DNA from: Saprolegnia diclina VS20
Taxonomy: Eukaryota > Oomycota > Saprolegniomycetes > Saprolegniales > Saprolegniaceae
Reading direction: 5' to 3'
DNA: 29,349 nucleotides
Assembly: GCF_000281045.1 (NCBI RefSeq)
Contig: NW_008246070.1
Coordinates: forward strand, 987,089-1,016,437
This document shows, piece after piece, positions 1 through 9,527 of this stretch (its first letter is position 1; each line of letters begins with the position of its first letter). The notes beneath the pieces are model-generated. The model was not told where the DNA came from and did no database searches. It worked only from the letters and a program-made list of their open reading frames with translations. The translations under genes were made by a program, and so were the position numbers.

Positions 1-308
1 AGGTCGGCGACGTTGGTCGTGAGGTGGGCAATGGTCGTGTCTTGGGTGGCGACTGTCGTCTGCAGCGCCGGGACGGTCTCGACATTGTCAGGCAACGGAC
101 GAAGCTGGGTGTCGGACGCTGCCTTGGCAGCTGTCAAGAGCTTGCAGGCAAAAGGGCGGAGGCCGAGAAGCACGCGGCGCATCCCGAGGGTGCGGACGAG
201 CATGGCCATGAGGAAACCAGCGGCGAGGTAGCGCTGGGATTTGGCACTCGTGCGCGGAATGTAGAGCGCAAGGAAGCCAAGCATCGGGGTGGGCGTCGTC
301 ATCATCAT
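1..308 (-). CDS. Unknown protein, 5' end only (cut by window edge)
   Basis: An open frame runs on the minus strand from a triple ATG at 308 to the window edge without a stop, giving 102 residues of an incomplete gene. I chose the first of three consecutive ATG codons (308, 305, 302). The product starts MMMTTPTPML and has a hydrophobic stretch around residues 9-17. A second hydrophobic, basic segment follows at about 27-60 (LAAGFLMAMLVRTLG and neighbours) and may be membrane-embedded. The last 25 visible residues are rich in Thr, Val, Leu and Gln with heptad-like spacing, so a coiled coil may begin there. Codon use is like the recognised genes nearby (mostly C or G at third positions), so I think it is real. 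I do not recognise the family. It is divergent from the M96-like gene starting at 1045. Confidence 0.6.
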   Translation of the reverse strand, partial: MMMTTPTPMLGFLALYIPRTSAKSQRYLAAGFLMAMLVRTLGMRRVLLGLRPFACKLLTAAKAASDTQLRPLPDNVETVPALQTTVATQDTTIAHLTTNVAD

Positions 309-1044
309 GGTATACGTTTGAAAATGAGGTTTCTGGTAAAAGCAGCGTCCGAGCCTTTTGTACAAGCGCCTTTGCGCTAGGAAGCGCTGGCTATTGCTTC
401 CACCTGACGTCGATTGGTCAAATGGACTATCGATGACACTCGTAGTGCATTTCACCAAGAGGCTCTGGATATGGGCAATCGCAAGCATCCCCAACTACCT
501 GCTCGTAGTCGTGTTGCCCGAGTCGATCGATTGCTAGTAGCAATTATCGTGCTCCAGTTGGAGGTGCAGTCATGCAAGGGTGTGTGGGGTTGCACGTCGA
601 ACGAGAAAGAGGCTGTCGGTGGATCGTGCGCATTTGGCGGGAAATCCGCAGGGAACTCCCGACATACCTCGGTAATACCACCAAAGGCAGCACCAAGGGT
701 GGCTAGTGCTCTGCCAGAAGCAAGTCTGGCTGCTGAAACGGTCCTGGTACAGTAAGCTTGCGAGTGCGTGGACTCAGCTTGCGTCATGATGGCGTTATTC
801 CGGATCACCCATCAGACTCACATTGGCCCTCGATGCTCCATCGACCCGACGTTCAAAAGGCTAAACGACAACGTGCCGATACTATAGCCCTGGCAATTCT
901 AGTAGCAACGGTCGTGGTGACAAGTGGTCGCGAGAAAGTAGAGCTGCAAGTGCCAAGTTGTCGGCTCGATGCCTGGACCTTCTGGATGTTACGTGTGCAA
1001 CCTTGAGCACAGTATGGGGCTTACTATGGTATACACACACTCAT
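309..1044. other. Intergenic stretch, no gene recognised
   Basis: This separates two divergent genes. Open frames of 80-120 codons exist on both strands, for example minus 452-808. Their composition lacks the third-position G/C bias of the neighbouring exons and their products resemble nothing I know. It probably holds the two promoters. An ATTGG (inverted CCAAT) lies near 414. Confidence 0.5.
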
Positions 1045-2255
1045 ATGACACACAATCAAATGCAAAGCGGTGACCCGAAGGACGCTACCAACCCGGCAAA
1101 GACCAAGCTGCGCCTCTACAACCGGTTCAAGCAGCGCGAGCACCGGTCGCTGCTCCGCTCCGAGACTTCGTACCTCCAACAAGCCATAGCCACGCTCCAC
1201 GCGCAGCTCCGCCAACTGCAGGCGCGGCCATCGACGTCCGCACTCTCGTGGCGAGACGTCGCCGCCGGGCTGCAGGCCGCCACCGCCGCGAGCCTCGACG
1301 AGCAAGCCGATCTCCAAGAGTTGCAGCGGCGGCAGCAGCACTTTCTCACAGCTATGACCCATTGGGTCGCAGGCCACAGCGTTCAGGTAGTGTCCATGTA
1401 CCTATAGCATCGTGGTCGTCCTACACGGTAGGTATCGTAGCGTGGGCTCTCGACGCAGTCTACGTGGCGTGACTTGTCCGTCTTGGCCGACCCCGCGACC
1501 CGATTTGCGAGTCTCGACTGGGTCAGTAAGAACCTGTATTACAACACGGACGCGGTCTTTGCCACGTTTGGCCTCTGCGGGCCGACCGCCAACATGCGCG
1601 ACCAGCGCGCGTTCAAGTACGAGGTGCTAGAGACGGGCACGATCCAGCTCACGTGGCACTACCATCTCTTCGTGGACAAGCCTCTCGATGACGTTGCGCC
1701 GCGCGTCAAGGCGCTCTTCTGGGCCCCGCGCATGGAAGGCCGCTTCACGCTCGAGCCGCCACCTGGCGTTGCTGTGCACTGTCTGGATGCAGAGGTAGAG
1801 CAAAACGATGTGTGGGGTTTCGTCATAGCGCTGTGGTAGATGCTGGCTACTACGGCGGTCGACATGGAGTACAAGCGAGTGCAGCGGGGCGGTCTCGAAC
1901 CGCTGAACGTGTTGGCGCGCGAGTTTAGAAGCTTGAACACCCGCACGCTGGTCGGCAGCTCGATTGCGTTCGACGAGGCGTGGCCACGCACGGCGCCTCT
2001 CCAGCGCCACTGCAAAGTCTGGTACACCGCCATTCGTTTCTATGATAGTCGACGGCTTAGCATCTGTGCAGGGTGCTCTGCGAACGACTGTCGCCAACGC
2101 AAACACAAGTGCGTATTTTGGCCATGTCCAGTGACGAGGCTGCGTCGACGCTGAGGCTCTCGGACGCCGAGACGGAGCGCATGGGCGCGCACATAGCCAA
2201 GCTCGGGGATGTCCTGCACGGCAACCTCGTTAATTTGGTCGTCGCCGATCAGTAA
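1045..2255 (+). CDS. M96 mating-specific/START-like protein with basic coiled-coil N-terminus
   Basis: Four exons give 347 residues: 1045-1386, 1459-1794, 1840-2021 and 2072-2255. The frame is preserved across all junctions; introns are 72, 45 and 50 bp. Residues about 18-60 are basic and then leucine/glutamine-rich, like a bZIP or coiled coil (KLRLYNRFKQREHR, then LQQAIATLHAQLRQL). After a Trp-Arg-Asp-Val-Ala block comes a roughly 230-residue C-terminal domain with the pattern of the large oomycete family annotated as M96 mating-specific or START-like. Visible hallmarks are SLDWVSKNLYYNTD, the TWHYHLFVDKPLDDV block, LNVLAREFRSLNTRTLVG and the WVLCERLSPTQT region. The START fold binds lipids in other families; function here is unknown. 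The intron 2 acceptor (1839) is the least certain junction. Start at the first in-frame ATG. Confidence 0.8.
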
Positions 2256-2292
2256 CGCATGTATGTGCTAGCATTTCTTAAGTTATATTCTC

Positions 2293-2520
2293 TCATGCTT
2301 CTTCGTCATCTTCATCTTCGCGGAGCTCGGGCAGTGCGTCGGCGTCAAAGATGATGCGAATCGTGAGCGAGCACGACGGGCAGCTCGCAATGTCTTCGCC
2401 GTCGTGGAGCTCGTCGAGGCCGATGAAGAACTTGTCACCGCAGGGACACGGGTAGTAGTACACCTGGTCGTCCTCGTTGAACTCCATGTCCTCGATCTCA
2501 ATCTCGTCGTAGACCGACAT
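2293..2520 (-). CDS. DPH3: Dph3, CSL-type zinc finger protein
   Basis: This single exon encodes 75 residues, the usual size for Dph3. It opens SVYDEIEIEDM and carries the CSL zinc-finger signature YPCPCGDKF, then GLDELHDGEDIASCPSCSL. The four zinc/iron ligands are Cys25, Cys27, Cys47 and Cys50. The tail is very acidic. Dph3 donates electrons to the Dph1-Dph2 iron-sulfur enzyme that starts diphthamide synthesis on elongation factor 2, and to Elongator-dependent tRNA wobble-uridine modification. In yeast it is recharged by the cytochrome b5 reductase Cbr1. An upstream in-frame ATG at 2607 would add 29 residues unlike the family, so I used 2520. The gene is divergent from the cytochrome b5 gene. 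Confidence 0.93.
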   Translation of the reverse strand: MSVYDEIEIEDMEFNEDDQVYYYPCPCGDKFFIGLDELHDGEDIASCPSCSLTIRIIFDADALPELREDEDDEEA

Positions 2521-2761
2521 GCTGCTTTGTCTTATCGTCGGCGTGGCGCTGATGGGCGTGATTGGCTGGTCGAAAGCGGCACCTGAATTAGATTCGGCAT
2601 GTGCCATGTAAAGGGAGGATTGGTGGAAATGCAATGGAAATGTGTCGAATCACAACGCGGCAAGAACGATCTTTTGTCAAAGGTCGCGGTGCATGCGCCA
2701 CGGCCGTGGCTTCAAGACCACGTTCGTCGACCACCTCCGCAAGCGACGACAGCTTGCCAAC
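2521..2761. promoter_or_regulatory. Shared promoter region of DPH3 and cytochrome b5
   Basis: This 241-bp interval separates the start codons of two divergent genes and must contain both promoters and 5' leaders. I see no clear TATA box. A second in-frame ATG for the cytochrome b5 gene lies inside it at 2693. Confidence 0.45.
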
Positions 2762-3169
2762 ATGAGCGAATTGCATGAATACACGGCCGCCGAGGTGCTT
2801 CGCCACGCCTCCACCGACGACTGCTGGCTCATCCTTGGCGACGACGGCCGCCAAAAGATCTACGACATCACGGCCTTCTTGGAGTCGCATCCGGGTGGGC
2901 CCGAAATCCTCATGGACCTTGCGGGCCAAGACGCCCACGAAGAGTTTAAAGAGGTTGGGCACTCCAAAGCTGCGCAGGACATGGTTGAGCAGCTCTGCAT
3001 TGGCCGGCTGCGCGTCGACGGCCGGCGCAAGGCCAAGCGCGGCCGCGTCGTCTTGCCCGTGGCCGTCGACGACGAAAAACGCCCGCGCCACGACCGACTG
3101 GTGGCGCTCATGATCCTTCTCATGGCGCTATGCTTTGGGTATTTGCTCGTGCCCAACACAGCGCTGTAA
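2762..3169 (+). CDS. Tail-anchored cytochrome b5
   Basis: A single exon of 135 residues. Residues 5-82 are the cytochrome b5 heme-binding domain: HEYTAAEV at the start, the HPGG motif with heme ligand His43, and second ligand His67 in EVGHS. A basic linker leads to one hydrophobic segment at about 113-130 (LVALMILLMALCFGYLL) with a five-residue tail, typical of a tail-anchored protein of the endoplasmic reticulum or outer mitochondrial membrane. Cytochrome b5 passes electrons from NADH-cytochrome b5 reductase to desaturases, hydroxylases and P450s. I chose the ATG at 2762. The ATG at 2693 would add 23 very basic residues that could act as a targeting peptide and should be kept as an alternative. 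It is head to head with DPH3. Confidence 0.93.
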   Translation: MSELHEYTAAEVLRHASTDDCWLILGDDGRQKIYDITAFLESHPGGPEILMDLAGQDAHEEFKEVGHSKAAQDMVEQLCIGRLRVDGRRKAKRGRVVLPVAVDDEKRPRHDRLVALMILLMALCFGYLLVPNTAL

Positions 3170-3237
3170 TCCACAAAATAGTTTATGCAAACCCGAGTTT
3201 AGAGATGACTACGTAGAATACATACTAGTTATTTGAG

Positions 3238-4680
3238 TTAATGTTGCAGTGAGGCGATCCATGCCTGCTTGCGCGTCGCAAAACCCGCGGGGCAGTACGG
3301 GAACGACGTCGGTGCATAGGTGGCCGGCGCCGACGAAAACAACTTGTACGTCGACGAGTTTTCGACAATGTTGGCGATCGCGTGGTACGTGCTGTAGCCG
3401 CCGAGGAGCGTCGTGACGACGATGACAGCGATGCACAGCATTTTATGGCGTTTGGACATGGTCGTGCGGAACATGGCGTAGTAAAAGACAAGCGGCAGAA
3501 TCACTGAGCAGAGGTTCATGACGGACGCGCCAATGAGGTCGGCAATGTCCGAGAACGAGCTCTGCGTGAGCATGGCGACAAAGCACTGGATGCCGACCAT
3601 ACTCGAGCGAAACACAATTCGGCGCAGGAATGCGACCCGCGTCGCCCGCACGTCGTCGACGGCACTCGCGTCATTGTCCGACGCGCCGTGCGTCGGCGTG
3701 CGCACTGCCGCAAACCCCGCTTCGGTCTTGTCGGCGTCGTCATTCTCGTTGGTGTCCGTCATCGCCACCTTGGCAAACCACGGGTCCCACTTGCGCTCAA
3801 AGTAGACAAAGAACGGGTTCATAAAGATCGCCAGCGCAATCATGACGTGCACTTGCATGCAGATGAACGCAATTCGCCGGCGCTCCGTCGTAGCCGACAT
3901 GGCGATCAAGAGGTTCCCAGGCGCCGCGCAGCCAAAGTGCGCGTACCCGACCGCACCGAGGGCCACGTAAAAGACGGAAATCAGCAACATGCCAAACACC
4001 ATCGTGCTCGGCATGCTCTCGGGGCGGGGGTGGTGGTTCTGCATCTGCGGCACGATCGTCGCGGCGCCGTACGCGAGCGCAAATGCGCCAAACGTGTTGA
4101 GAACGTTGGAGAAGCCGGGCGACGCCGTCGCTTCAAAAATGTCACCGCCGGGCGCCAAATACGCATCGACGGTCGCCATGGTATCGGCAATGATCGTCCC
4201 GAGCGCGCCCGCAACCAACACGGGGTACGCTTCGTGGAGCACGCGGATGTAGATGATCGGCAGCAGTACGAGCGTCATGAGCAAGATCCACCACGTCGAC
4301 GAAATGTCGATCGCGCCGTCGAAGATGGATGGAAGCAGCGTCGCGCCGCCGAGGACGAGGAACGCGATCGGAAGTAGAAAGCAAGACGCGAGCTGCGTGC
4401 CTTGGACGAGGACAGCGCCGGTTTTGCCAAAGAGGTAGAACCCGAGGTCGACGTACGTCTGGACTTTGGGCTCGTCCTTGAGCGCGAGGAGGCACTGGCA
4501 GAGCGCGACGGTCGCATATGTGTTGAAGAAGAAGTTGAGCAGAAAGGTGATGCACGACAAGACGGCGCCGGATTCGGCAAAGATGTGGGGCATCGAGAGC
4601 GACCCGATGCCGCAGAGGCAGCAAATGAGCTGCACGATGACGCCGATGTCGTAGCGCTGCGGCGCGTACCATTCAATCAT
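3238..4680 (-). CDS. Amino acid/auxin permease family transporter (AAAP, SLC36/38-like)
   Basis: This intronless 480-residue protein has about eleven hydrophobic segments. The first helix carries the family pattern GIGSLSMPHIFAESG, close to the GxGxLxxPxAxxxxG signature of amino acid permeases. Later segments include TWWILLMTLVLLPIIYI, an AFALAYGAA segment like the conserved substrate-site helix, and IADLIGASVMNLCSVILPLVFY near the end. A hydrophilic loop rich in Asp, Asn and Thr (about residues 300-345) lies between predicted helices 8 and 9. The protein should import or export amino acids across the plasma, vacuolar or lysosome-like membrane. Substrate cannot be told from sequence. The start is the first ATG and keeps a short cytosolic N-terminus. 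Confidence 0.88.
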   Translation of the reverse strand: MIEWYAPQRYDIGVIVQLICCLCGIGSLSMPHIFAESGAVLSCITFLLNFFFNTYATVALCQCLLALKDEPKVQTYVDLGFYLFGKTGAVLVQGTQLASCFLLPIAFLVLGGATLLPSIFDGAIDISSTWWILLMTLVLLPIIYIRVLHEAYPVLVAGALGTIIADTMATVDAYLAPGGDIFEATASPGFSNVLNTFGAFALAYGAATIVPQMQNHHPRPESMPSTMVFGMLLISVFYVALGAVGYAHFGCAAPGNLLIAMSATTERRRIAFICMQVHVMIALAIFMNPFFVYFERKWDPWFAKVAMTDTNENDDADKTEAGFAAVRTPTHGASDNDASAVDDVRATRVAFLRRIVFRSSMVGIQCFVAMLTQSSFSDIADLIGASVMNLCSVILPLVFYYAMFRTTMSKRHKMLCIAVIVVTTLLGGYSTYHAIANIVENSSTYKLFSSAPATYAPTSFPYCPAGFATRKQAWIASLQH

Positions 4681-5394
4681 ATTGCTTTTGGACGAACGAG
4701 GAAATTGGGGAATGAGCTCGTGGAAAAGTGTTTTTCAAACGGGACAGACGGCAAAAGGGCGTGTCCCACGTGCACGCGTGCTTTCTGGCTGCGTTTGCTG
4801 TGCATCCCACTGAGGCGAGCGAGGCACACTTGAAGTTGGTCGCTCCATGGATGCGCCGTTATAGGTTACGAAGGGTGCATAGTAGCACTGAAATTGCCGT
4901 TTGGACGACGTCGTGACCGGCTTGCATCCGATATCTGGGTGCTCGCACGTTTTGCGTACAAGGCGACACCTCGAGTCGCGTGTTGCAAGGACCCTTTGAA
5001 AGGGCCAGCAGGCGCGACTTTGCAGGGACCATCCCCGGAGATGGATCGGCTTGGTCTTCAGTCCCAAGCCATCGCCATTGGAATCTTCCCGCTGATAAAA
5101 TAAGCAGTTGGAACGATGATTTTTGGGACGTTGCACTTTTTTGCAGCCTTGTGCAAAGGCGCGCGCGTTGAAGTTGACGGGACAGGCGACTCTGGCGCAT
5201 TAAGATTTGGAAAGATCGCAGACGGGCGCAAAGCCGCGGCAATTCCTTTCAATCGCCAATATTCATATTCGATCGTAGTGGTGAGCTTATCGCAGCGGTG
5301 GGATCTGCACGGCGACGTCGTTGTCCAGATGCGCTGACCACAAGTAGACAAACCCAAAATTTGAAAAACCAAGGAGCAGATTCGTTTGCGTGGT
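4681..5394. other. Intergenic stretch, no gene recognised
   Basis: Overlapping open frames of 60-140 codons lie on both strands (minus 5058-5489, plus 5116-5337), but none has a recognisable domain and none clearly shows the codon bias of nearby exons. The left side should contain the promoter of the minus-strand transporter. The right side is the 3' flank of the sorting receptor gene. Confidence 0.45.
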
Positions 5395-7775
5395 TTACGA
5401 GTCCTCTTCGTCCATCGCCACGAGTGGCGTGTACCGCGCAAAGAGCTGGCGCATGTCGCTCTTGAGACGCCGATCGCGCCGTTGAACAAGCCACGTCGTC
5501 AGCGCTGTGCTAACGACAAGCCCGCCGAGCGCGCCAACGTACCACATTTTGGGGACCGTGCGCGCCTTCTTCGCGCCGCCCTCCATCGACAGCACTTTGA
5601 CGTCGACGGCGCGACTACTTGGTACTGCATTCGCATCCACAGTGGTAGGACACAATGGCGACTACCTGGACGCATCCTCCGAGTGCAAATAGACGTCTTG
5701 GACGAGCGCGCTGACGTCGATAGCGCCAAGGCGCGCCACGACATTCTCACTCGCGCCCTCGGGTGACGACGCCGTCGGAAGAAGAAAAATGTTGACAACA
5801 AGTGCATCGTCGACCGTCTCGATCGACCTGATGTGCACGCTGGTCGCTTCGGTCTTTGCTGCCGCGGCGAGCGTCGACGCCAACGTCGTCACAGCCGCCG
5901 ACTGACCAAACACCCCAGCACTAACACAATGACACGACTGCGTATGCGTCCCAGGCGATAGAAGTAGTACCCGACTCCACGAATAAAAAGCTTGAGGTGC
6001 ACAGCATCTGGGTCCACCTCGAGTTGGCACCCGTAATTTTGGCGGCGCGGGTCGTCGGCTTGGAAGCACAGGCCACACGCATCAAACGACCCTACTCGAC
6101 CACAAAAAAGGGTTATTTCTCGACGAAGACATAATGCCATTCCTACCATGACCTCCACAGACTCCGCACGCATCGCGCGTCGCAGGGCCCCACGGTTCGC
6201 CTTTGCAGTCGGCGCATACCGTATCGCGTCGCGAGTCCTTGGCGGGAAGGCACTCGCCGCAAATATCAAACGAGCCGTCGCCGCCACACACGCCGCAAAC
6301 GTCCAATGTCTACGCGCAATGTGTCGTAATTTTGTCCGGTGGAAGATGCGAACCTTGTTGCTGTGGACAACATTGTCGCAGCCGCGGCACGCACGGCTCC
6401 ACTTGGCGCTGTCGCGCTCGTTGCAGACACCGCAGTCATCGATGGCATGCGGCGGAAGGCACCGGCTCTGCCAGTACTCGGGGGCGCACACACCGTCCGG
6501 AAGCGTCACGTTCGAGTACTCGAGATACCGGCAGAGCACGCTGAGCGGTGCACAGGTCGTCATGGAAATCGGCTCGTCGCACGCCCAGTCCTCTACGCCT
6601 TTCCCTTATTCCACTGTTTGCTTCTCGGTGTTTACCGTAGAGCGGCTGGTCATTGATCGTCACGAGTGGGTACGTGGCAACACCCGCAGCGTACGCATGC
6701 TGCAGCTCGGCGTTGTAAAATTCAGTTGCGTTGTTGTCCGCGCACGCAGCTATCGCAGCACCAATCGTGGGCGTAAACGACGCCAAGACCCGTGTGCGGC
6801 ATGTCGCTGGATCGACACCCGCGGTGCACTCGGTTAAGATGCGGTTTGTAACATCCCAAAAGGCAGACGCGTTCGGCTTCGAGTGCTCGTAGGCGCAAAA
6901 TGCCAAGACGTCGTGGGCCAAGACGTCTTTGCCGTCCAGCCCGACGGTGGCGTCGTCTTCAGGATCGTACGTGCACGCTCCGTCCACGCAGAGTGCGGCG
7001 CAGAGACTCGAGTCGCTCATGTTGCCACAGCCCCACGCACCAGCACGATACATTTCAAAGTGAGGCGTGAAGCGCACAAGGTCGCCAAAGGTCGCCAACA
7101 GCGTCGGGTACCCGCTGTACCCGCGATCCATTCGGGCAGTTGAGGGGAAATACACGTCGAAACTCACGTGTGTCTCGGGGTGCGGCGTCGTCCAGCGCAA
7201 TAGCGCCACGACCGGCGTCTCGGAGGCGAGTTGCTCGAGCCGCGCGGCGTCGAGGCCGCCAAGAAAGACGGCAGGGATCGTAATATCGGCGGCAGGACGC
7301 ATGCTCTAGTGCTACGATGAGGACGAGGGCACTGTGTGTACAGGCAGTGTACCTCGAACGGCACCGTTGCGTTGAGTTGGTTGGCGTCGTATAGGAACGC
7401 ACCAATAGCTCCAGCCGCTTGCGCCTGCCGCACGCGGTCGACGACCTTGCAGTCGGGCAAATCGGTGAGCGGCAGCAGCGCAATGCGGTGCATGGCATCC
7501 TCGCTTGGCTTGTCCGTCGAGCTATTGGCGGTCGGAAAAGCAAACGCGGGGCAGTTGCCGATCGCAGGGATGAGCTCGATGGCCGTGGCGTTGGGGGCTG
7601 CGGGTGTCACGAGTGGCCCGACGATCTTGCCGCGGTAGAGTGGCCGCTGGGCCACCGGAAGCAGCGTGTATGGCACGCCATCCGGCAGCGCGTCGTGCGG
7701 CGTCACGATCGTGAGCTCCGCCGTCGCCGCACGTGCCAGCAGCACCGCCGTGAGGCTTTTCAAGACGCTCTGCAT
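5395..7775 (-). CDS. Vacuolar sorting receptor-like type I membrane protein with CGVCGG repeats
   Basis: Seven exons on the minus strand: 7775-7353, 7305-6636, 6592-6354, 6309-6147, 6091-5971, 5920-5666 and 5614-5395. Joined in frame they give 696 residues; introns are 43-55 bp. A signal peptide (about 1-20) is followed by a protease-associated (PA) domain to about 160 and a central region like plant VSRs. Shared VSR elements are TPHPETHVSFDVY, the VRFTPHFEMY block, a CVDG..CTYDPEDD..GLDGKDVL block and VATYPLVTINDQPLY. Where plant receptors have EGF repeats, this has Cys-rich modules of DxCGVCGGxGSFDxCG type (about 415-520). One transmembrane helix lies at about 647-667. The cytosolic tail contains YTPL (685-688), a YxxPhi signal matching the YMPL motif of plant VSRs. 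Likely role: sorting soluble cargo to the vacuole/lysosome. Intron 2 removes a frame-disrupting stretch after QPLY. Confidence 0.85.
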
Positions 7776-8360
7776 GTTGCGCAATGCGGCAAACCGGAGC
7801 AACACGCACGAATGTTCGATAATCGAAGGCTCCGTGCTTGAACCTACTGCGTTTCCCAGGCGGCGGATCAACGCCAGAGCGTTGGAAGGGAACGATTCGA
7901 GCGCTCGAATCACAGGACATGAGCGGTTGTGTAGCTCAGGATGCTTCTGATTACGTTCAAGGATCGACCGAGGGTCCATAAACAGTTGACCGTTGGATCA
8001 ACGTTCGCGTAGCTTCGTAGGGGTAGGTCTTCCCGGCTGCCGTCGTTGTGGCGTCACTGCCAAGGGTTGTGTGTTGGCTTGACGAGAAGTAAGCTATCGA
8101 CTCGTGGTATGCTCCGAGAAGATATGGCGTGGACGACTCCTGCGTCGCTTCGACTTCTGTCCGAAACGACATGGCAGCATGGTTGAACGATAAGCAACAC
8201 GCACATTATAGCGTTGCTGCATCTACCAGCGCTTGGATTGGCTTTTGGCCACCGCGCGCGATGCTACCTACATGAGAACGACAAACTTTTGACAGCGTCA
8301 CGACGCTAGGACGCGAGTGTTCATTTCATAAATACGATAACTAAACTAGGTATCCATGAC
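7776..8360. other. Upstream flank of the sorting receptor gene
   Basis: No domain-bearing gene was recognised. A 71-codon minus-strand frame at 7957-8172 starts with ATG (MSFRTEVEATQESS) and ends SVDP. It resembles nothing I know, so I leave it as an unsupported candidate or upstream open frame. The promoter of the receptor should lie here. Confidence 0.4.
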
Positions 8361-9155
8361 TCAATTGGTCACGGACGAAATACAAGGGGGCGACATTCCT
8401 TGTGTCGCTGGGCGCTGCATGGGCGCAAACTTGGTGCGCGCGAGGTTCGCAAACCACGTGGTTAGAATCCGCAGCACGAGTTGGTCCATTGCGTCGCAGC
8501 CGAGTTGAGCGTCTATGATTTGCACAATGAGTGCTTCGTCTTGCTCGGTAGCCGCTTCGCTGTCTTCCGTGCAGACGGCATGGAGGCATGGCAAGAGCAC
8601 AGTCGGGTCGGTGCCAAACGTCGGGTCGGCCGTCGCCATCGACGCAATCTCAATCACGCTACCGCTGCAGTGGGCGATGAAGATTTCAAAGAGGCACCAC
8701 GACCGGCGCAGCAAAATCGGGTCCGCGAGGTCCGGAAGTATGAGGAGGAGCTGGCCCGTCGCGTCCAAAACCGACCGGAACCGCGTCATGTACTGCACGA
8801 ACGAGAACGACTGCATCTCGTGCTGGTTGTTGGCAAAGAGGCAGAACCACACGGACGTCGTGCGGACATCGCCCACCGTGTACACGAAGCTTGTGATGCT
8901 GTCGACCACGTCGAGAAACAAGCTCTGCCACGTGTGTCCGAGGTACCAGTTAGCCGGCGCCGTCATGAGCCCGGCGCTGGCCGGGTGCGCCTGCATGTAT
9001 TGGTCCAGGTATGAGGCATTGGCTGCTTCGGTCGTCGGAAGGACGTAGAGGTAGCAGACGTCTTCGGTCGTGAGGCCTCGAAAGGCTGCGCGGCCGCCAA
9101 AGTCATCAATGAACTGCAGGAGGAACGCAAGCGTGACACCTGTGGGCGCGCTCAT
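8361..9155 (-). CDS. Protein with the FxNNQH / RxWCxxEI domain of TPR/kinesin-light-chain-like proteins
   Basis: A single exon of 264 residues from the ATG at 9155. The core (about 70-160) has a pattern I recognise from the N-terminal region of many oomycete and algal proteins annotated as kinesin-light-chain-like or TPR proteins. Elements in order are WYLGHTWQSLFLDVVDSI (His-Trp motif), VWFCLFANNQHE, LLLILPDLADPILLRRSWC and WCLFEIFIAH. Molecular function is not established; spacing of the HTW, aromatic strand and WCLFE elements is loosely TIR-like, which is my inference. In relatives this block usually precedes TPR repeats. Here only about 100 residues follow, without visible TPRs, so the gene may be a shortened member. 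Family identity is moderately sure; function unknown. Confidence 0.7.
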   Translation of the reverse strand: MSAPTGVTLAFLLQFIDDFGGRAAFRGLTTEDVCYLYVLPTTEAANASYLDQYMQAHPASAGLMTAPANWYLGHTWQSLFLDVVDSITSFVYTVGDVRTTSVWFCLFANNQHEMQSFSFVQYMTRFRSVLDATGQLLLILPDLADPILLRRSWCLFEIFIAHCSGSVIEIASMATADPTFGTDPTVLLPCLHAVCTEDSEAATEQDEALIVQIIDAQLGCDAMDQLVLRILTTWFANLARTKFAPMQRPATQGMSPPCISSVTN

Positions 9156-9527
9156 GGCCAAAAGGAAAAGTGAGCGCCTTCCTGCGCCGGGCGGAGACGA
9201 TTGGTTGTGTCCGTGGCGCCAGATGGTGCACCGACAACATCGACGCCATGTGTCACAGGTGCCAAATGCAAAAGCAAGGTAAAACAAACATTCCTCAATG
9301 GCAGCGGAGTGGCAAGGTGGCTCGAGAGACGAGCGAGGTGGTCGTCTTGCTGCTGCTAACGTTCATTGTTGTGCACCTAGAAGAAGTTGCATGAGTGCTA
9401 GAAGTACACCGATTCGAAAATGCGGCAACGCAACTGCCCCTCTTGCGGTTATCTGGGAACGAAGGCTGCAGGGGCGAGAGTGATAGAATTCACAGCGTAA
9501 AAGAACCCGGCTTGATACGTGGGTGAC

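Noticed and set aside
452-808. 118-codon minus-strand open frame upstream of the M96-like gene
   Set aside because: No ATG-supported domain, poor third-position bias and no recognisable family; overlapping frames on the other strand are equally long.
3688-4377. 229-codon plus-strand frame
   Set aside because: It lies antisense to the amino acid transporter, is Arg/His-rich, and is a shadow created by GC-rich codons.
7957-8172. 71-codon minus-strand frame upstream of the sorting receptor
   Set aside because: Starts with ATG but has no known domain, signal or neighbour logic; could be an upstream open frame. Not strong enough to call.
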